Shown: piece by piece, positions 60,548 through 64,000 of the stretch | How the letters are laid out: every line of letters begins with the position of its first letter | Position numbering within the stretch: the first letter of the stretch is position 1 | Origin: Candidatus Hydrogenosomobacter endosymbioticus | GTDB taxonomy: Bacteria > Pseudomonadota > Alphaproteobacteria > Holosporales > GW7 | Length of the DNA stretch: 64,000 bases | NCBI RefSeq assembly: GCF_021654655.1 | Contig: NZ_AP025225.1 | Coordinates: forward strand, 1 to 64,000 | Reading direction: 5' to 3' | Position numbers and translations under genes: made by a program | The notes under the pieces: model-generated | Databases searched by the model: none | Told to the model about the DNA's origin: nothing | What the model saw: the letters and a program-made list of their open reading frames with translations, nothing else

Positions 60548-60592
60548 AAACAAGAAGCCCAGCGACCTCTAAGTCGCCGGATTTTCTTGTTT
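60548..60592. terminator. Bidirectional terminator-like hairpin closing the phage block
   Basis: A nested palindrome: outer arms AAACAAGAA and TTCTTGTTT, inner stem GCGAC / GTCGC with loop CTCTAA. It sits between the holin-like gene (plus strand) and the secreted orphan ending at 60627 (minus strand), and ends in T-rich sequence on either strand, so it can serve both convergent transcripts. A perfect CACAATTGTG palindrome follows at 60594-60603. Confidence 0.65.
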
Positions 60593-60626
60593 ACACAATT
60601 GTGCAAGAATTAAAACTAGTAATTAA

Positions 60627-61586
60627 TTACTGCTGTTGGTTTGATTTCGATTCTTCAGAGTCATGCGAGCTCGAAGCTATGTTCCTGTGCGTTGAGCAGT
60701 ACATCTCTATTTCGCAGTTCAAATCAACCAATATTTTGCTAAGCGCCTTTAAAGAAAATTCTGCTTGACACCTCTGAATGGCGATGCGCTCATTTAAAAA
60801 ATCTATGCTCTGGTTTTTATCTTCTTTTAAAAAATCTGACAAGTCGAGCTGGATAGTATCTATGTATTTTTCTTTCAAAAACACTACGTCTTTTCGCTTA
60901 AAAAACTTCTCAATTTCCGTATCATCTGGTAATTTTATTTCTTCATTCTGGTCAAACGAAAGACCAGTATCGAAAAACTTTTCATGGCAAAGGTTCTGTT
61001 TCGAATACATACTTAACCCTTTTGAGAAGCCTTCACTTAAGCTCACAATGCTATCCTCACAAGCTCCAGGATGCTGGCCCACTAAGTCTAGGGCCTCTGT
61101 GAGATCAGAAAAAACAGAGCTCACACTGTTCATGTTTACTTTTACTAGAGAAAATTTGCCAATGTCTTTATAATCGCCTTTTGCAGGCACGAATTTTACT
61201 TTAAAGCTCCTTGCCACTCCATGACTCTCTTCGTAGCAGACAATGTCTTCAATGAAACCGTACCCATTAACTTGAAAAGAAAACACCTTGTCTGCGTCTA
61301 TTTGATTCCGCACAATCTTGTAGAAATCACCAACGGTAGACGCATCCCTTTTAAAAAGCTCTATATCAACGTTAAAATTCCTACTATTTGCTTCCTTGAG
61401 AGCTTTTATCCGATCCTTACAAAGACTCGCAAACTGATTAACTAATACAGGATGGGAACATCCATCCTCTAACTTTAGCAAAGCCCCTAAAGCTTTAATT
61501 TTTTTGTCCCTTATATCCTCTGCCACAGACACCTGGGAGAAAACGCATAACGAAATGGCAATAGCCACGGACTGGCGAATATTCAT
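60627..61586 (-). CDS. Secreted cysteine-containing protein, unknown
   Basis: 319 residues from ATG 61586. A clear signal peptide ends near residue 23 (V-S-V-A before Glu-Asp). The mature protein has about nine scattered cysteines, many spaced widely, suggesting disulfides in the periplasm or outside. It is otherwise mixed alpha/beta and acidic, with a Ser/Glu/Gln tail. No family is recognised. It lies 45 bases downstream of pdhA on the same strand and could be co-transcribed with it. Confidence 0.72.
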   Translation of the reverse strand: MNIRQSVAIAISLCVFSQVSVAEDIRDKKIKALGALLKLEDGCSHPVLVNQFASLCKDRIKALKEANSRNFNVDIELFKRDASTVGDFYKIVRNQIDADKVFSFQVNGYGFIEDIVCYEESHGVARSFKVKFVPAKGDYKDIGKFSLVKVNMNSVSSVFSDLTEALDLVGQHPGACEDSIVSLSEGFSKGLSMYSKQNLCHEKFFDTGLSFDQNEEIKLPDDTEIEKFFKRKDVVFLKEKYIDTIQLDLSDFLKEDKNQSIDFLNERIAIQRCQAEFSLKALSKILVDLNCEIEMYCSTHRNIASSSHDSEESKSNQQQ

Positions 61587-61631
61587 AAAATTCCAACACA
61601 AATCGATCCGAGAGTAAAATGTAACACATTT

Positions 61632-62666
61632 TTAACTATGATTGAACCAGTTTGACGCTGTTATATCTGTGTATAACTCAGTATTGTTTGGGAACTCGGA
61701 ATTTTCCGCAAATTCTGTAGCGTCATCTATCTCTTTTTGCACTTTTGCATCTATAAGGTCAAAATCAGCGTCGTTTAATAGTTTATTTTTTTTAGCGGTG
61801 TTTTTGAAAATCTCTATTGGATCCATGGTCTTTTTTGCTAACTCCAGTTCTTCGGCAGTTCTATACGTTCCAGGGTCTGACATAGAGTGGCCTCGAAACC
61901 TGTATGTCATCATTTCTATTACAAGAGGCTGGCTGTGCTTTCTCACATAGCTAAGCGCTTGTTTCGTAACGTCATATACATTAACGACATCTGTTGCATC
62001 TATGCGTAGGCCCTGAATACCAAATGGCTCTCCTCTTTTATATAATTCACCTGCGCATGCCCGGCTAACAGATGTTCCCATTGCATATCTGTTGTTCTCT
62101 ATTACATATATGGCAGGTAATTTCCACAATGCTGCCATATTGAGAGACTCGAAAAACTGTCCTTGATTTGCCGCCCCATCTCCTAAGAATATTAGGCTTA
62201 CTCCTCCGTCATTGTTGTATTTATGAGAAAGTGCAAGACCTGTTCCTATGGATGTTTGTGCTCCTACTATCCCGTTTCCTCCATAAAAATTCTTCTCTTT
62301 GCAGAACATATGCATAGCTCCGCCTTTTCCTTTTGAACATCCATCTATTTTTCCGAAAAGTTCTGCCATTAACGCACCAGGATCGACTTTTTTTGCTAGA
62401 AGATGTCCTCTAGACCTATAGGAAGTTATCATAGTGTCCAGTTCTTCAGAGGCTAGGCATGTTCCAACGGCAATGCTTTCTTGTCCAGAATACAGGTGGC
62501 AAAAGCCTACTATCTTTCCTCTAGAATACATCTGGGCCGACTTGTCCTCAAAATTTCTTATAAGTCGCATAGAATAATAAATTTTTTCAGCAGAGAGTTC
62601 AGATAAACATACGGCTCTGTTTTCTAGAAATTCAAAAGACTCCCACGGTGCGTTGGATACAGACAT
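61632..62666 (-). CDS. pdhA: Pyruvate dehydrogenase E1 component, alpha subunit
   Basis: Thiamine-diphosphate enzyme subunit, 344 residues, that decarboxylates pyruvate and passes the acetyl group to E2. MRLIRNFEDKSAQMYSRGKI...C-H-L-Y-S-G-Q-E-S-I-A-V-G near 31-70, HMFCKEKNFYGGNGIVGAQ near 119-137, the thiamine-diphosphate motif GDGAANQGQFFE...I-E-N-N near 161-187, and RFRGHSMSDPGTYR near 256-269 (the region phosphorylated in mitochondrial homologues) are all intact. pdhB and the E2 gene, usually adjacent in alphaproteobacteria, are not in the window. Confidence 0.96.
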   Translation of the reverse strand: MSVSNAPWESFEFLENRAVCLSELSAEKIYYSMRLIRNFEDKSAQMYSRGKIVGFCHLYSGQESIAVGTCLASEELDTMITSYRSRGHLLAKKVDPGALMAELFGKIDGCSKGKGGAMHMFCKEKNFYGGNGIVGAQTSIGTGLALSHKYNNDGGVSLIFLGDGAANQGQFFESLNMAALWKLPAIYVIENNRYAMGTSVSRACAGELYKRGEPFGIQGLRIDATDVVNVYDVTKQALSYVRKHSQPLVIEMMTYRFRGHSMSDPGTYRTAEELELAKKTMDPIEIFKNTAKKNKLLNDADFDLIDAKVQKEIDDATEFAENSEFPNNTELYTDITASNWFNHS

Positions 62667-62898
62667 AAACGCTCAAATTTTGTTTTCTCTCATATAAACG
62701 AAATAGTAATACGCAGCTGAAGCTTATGTCAAAATTCGGTTTTCAAAAGTCAGCGTGGTGCGAGTTTTGATTGGCTTTATGCCATAACATTTATTTTGTT
62801 TATTAATAAGCAGGCCGCGTAAAATAATCGGATTTACAAAATATTAATTATAAAAATGTACGATATTATAAATATAATATGTGCGCGATTATTAAAAA

Positions 62899-63207
62899 AT
62901 GAAAATAAAAAACAGAACTATTACAAGAGCTGAAATCAAGCAGCACTTACGTGATAATTTAGATGTTTCTCTGGGTGACGCTACTCAGCTTCTAGATGCA
63001 ATAATAAATGAGATGTTTGTTGCTATGCACACAGAAGAAGAGGTGAAAATTTCTACTTTTGGCACTTTTCTTATTCATAAAAAGAAGAAGAGGTTAGGAA
63101 GAAATCCAAAAACAAGAGAAGAGGCTGTGATTTGCCCCAGAAAAAGTGTTAGTTTCAGGGCTTCTAGAAAGCTAAAAGATTTAATCGCTGAAAAAGTTCG
63201 GGTGTAG
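62899..63207 (+). CDS. IHF/HU-family DNA-bending protein, IhfA-like
   Basis: 102 residues. TRAEIKQHLRDNLDVSLGDATQLLDAIINEM (dimerising helices), KISTFGTFLIHKKKKRLGRNPKTREE (beta arm, GRNPKT tip) and SFRASRKLKDLI are family-defining. The start T-I-T-R-A-E and K-I-S-T-F-G-T-F favour the IHF alpha branch over HU, but the split is not certain. The 232-base upstream region, shared with pdhA, is very AT-rich, with TATAAT at 62873-62878 as a candidate -10. Confidence 0.92.
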   Translation: MKIKNRTITRAEIKQHLRDNLDVSLGDATQLLDAIINEMFVAMHTEEEVKISTFGTFLIHKKKKRLGRNPKTREEAVICPRKSVSFRASRKLKDLIAEKVRV

Positions 63208-63335
63208 AAGGGGTTTGTATTGTTTATAATGGTGCTAAACATAACGTCACAGGTGCCAGAAAACTGTAACTAGCAATGGAGAATTGTTCGCGCCAATGGT
63301 ATATAAAACTCTGTGAGATTTATTTTTGGTGATCT

Positions 63336-63734
63336 GTGAAAATATTTGTAGGAGCTGACATAGTTGATATACGGCGCATAGAAAGAGCGATTGTTCGTTT
63401 CGGCAATAAATTTATGTCGAGGATTTTTACGAAAAATGAAGAGATATATGCGTTCTCAAGCCCGTTTCCACATAGAAGCTTTGCAAAAAGGTTCGCTGGA
63501 AAAGAGGCTGTTGTCAAAGCTCTTGGAATAGGAATTGCTCATGGGGTATCGTGGAGAGACATTGAAATATTGAACGACGGAAATGGCAAGCCTTATGTCG
63601 AACTATCTGAAAATATTCTGAGGAAATGTTTTCTGTATAATTTTTTGAGAAGTAATTTCGAACTGGACATAAGCCTTTCCGATGAGTATCCTTATGCTCA
63701 GGCATTTGTTGTTGTTTATTATCATGAATCGTGA
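63336..63734 (+). CDS. acpS: Holo-ACP synthase
   Basis: 132 residues from GTG 63336. It transfers 4'-phosphopantetheine from CoA to acyl carrier protein. FVGADIVDIRRIERAI near 4-19 carries the metal-binding Asp, FAKRFAGKEAVVKALGIGI near 49-67 the Glu/Lys pair, and ISLSDEYPYAQAFVVV the C-terminal block. It overlaps lepB by 11 bases; the acpS-lepB order is common in alphaproteobacteria. Confidence 0.93.
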   Translation: MKIFVGADIVDIRRIERAIVRFGNKFMSRIFTKNEEIYAFSSPFPHRSFAKRFAGKEAVVKALGIGIAHGVSWRDIEILNDGNGKPYVELSENILRKCFLYNFLRSNFELDISLSDEYPYAQAFVVVYYHES

Positions 63735-64000
63735 GGACAGAAAAAAGCGCGGTGATAAAGAAGGTTTTTTTAGAGGCATTTATGAGCGGTTTTTATACGG
63801 GAAGAAGAAAGGCGAACTTAGTTTGTCCGAGTCCAATCCTTTGTCCCCTAAGGATGTTTGGAGAGTTATAGTAGGAATAACGCCTCTTGTTCTTATGGTT
63901 GTGATTATAAGGTGTGTGGTTTTTTCTCCATTCAAAATTCCGTCTGGGTCTATGATACCAACGCTTCTTGTCGGAGATCATATAGTTGTGTCTAAATTTT
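63724..64000 (+). CDS. lepB: Signal peptidase I, 5' part (runs off the window)
   Basis: The first 92 residues are present and the frame is open to the last base. A charged cytoplasmic N-terminus of about 45 residues precedes one membrane helix (46-66), then the box B motif P-S-G-S-M-I-P-T-L with the catalytic Ser76 and GDHIVVSKF. The catalytic Lys lies beyond the window. It removes signal peptides such as those on the many secreted orphans here. ATG 63724 lies inside the end of acpS. Confidence 0.93.
   Translation, partial: MNREDRKKRGDKEGFFRGIYERFLYGKKKGELSLSESNPLSPKDVWRVIVGITPLVLMVVIIRCVVFSPFKIPSGSMIPTLLVGDHIVVSKF

Noticed and set aside
1-64000. CRISPR arrays, insertion sequences, toxin-antitoxin pairs, riboswitches and rRNA genes
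   Set aside because: None could be recognised: no regular repeats, transposase motifs or rRNA signatures were seen.
1-64000. UGA-as-Trp or other recoding
   Set aside because: All housekeeping genes read cleanly with the standard code and end at UGA in several cases.

Overview
The window looks like part of the reduced chromosome of a Gram-negative, host-dependent alphaproteobacterium, probably of the Holosporales/Rickettsiales kind. The evidence is a DUF4167 protein (a family largely restricted to Alphaproteobacteria), the alphaproteobacterial neighbourhoods SPOR-nagZ, xerD/aroK/corC and acpS-lepB, an EamA-type carrier resembling the Rickettsia S-adenosylmethionine importer, a ProP/MHS-type carrier and an AmpG-like carrier. 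Several lineage-specific secreted proteins and many lone members of genes that normally sit in operons point the same way. The standard genetic code is used. Base composition is moderately AT-rich by eye, and many plus-strand genes are rich in G and T. The genus cannot be fixed from this sequence alone.

Layout. 1-10 kb: dnaA, a secreted orphan, an AddA-like helicase without a nuclease domain, lolD, a lytic transglycosylase with an abnormal active site, and a tiny lipoprotein. 10-20 kb: rpsB, a lipid A acyltransferase homologue, metG, an orphan ABC ATPase, mtaB, a GNAT acetyltransferase, tyrS, an AmpG-like carrier and trxB. 20-30 kb: tRNA-Phe, an outer-membrane barrel, SPOR protein and nagZ, prs, a second secreted orphan related to the first, a phosphohexomutase, a transaldolase-like aldolase and mgtE. 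30-40 kb: DUF167, corC, aroK (aroB missing), xerD, rlmB, fabK-yebC, three secreted orphans and rpsG. 40-50 kb: glmU, ybaB, pheS, greA, ileS, a divergent tsaB, DUF4167, a ProP-like carrier and tRNA-Ser(CGA). 50-60.6 kb: a phage-derived block. 60.6-64 kb: a secreted orphan, pdhA, an IHF/HU gene, acpS and the 5' end of lepB, which runs off the window.

How the genes work together. The cell keeps an outer membrane and peptidoglycan (LolD, LpxL-like protein, OMP barrel, GlmU, SLT, NagZ, AmpG-like carrier, SPOR protein) and FabK-type fatty acid synthesis with AcpS. It appears to import metabolites. The shikimate pathway looks decayed: aroB is gone from its usual slot and AroK has Asp in place of a substrate-binding glycine.

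The most interesting region is 50.2-60.5 kb. It is a compact HK97-type head module (portal, protease, capsid, gp6-like connector, head-tail joining protein, DUF3168) followed by unfamiliar tail or baseplate-like genes, a SleB-type lysin and a holin-like membrane protein. No terminase, tape measure, integrase or repressor is visible. A probable S-adenosylmethionine importer lies antiparallel inside it. It resembles a gene-transfer-agent or domesticated particle locus, or a decaying prophage.
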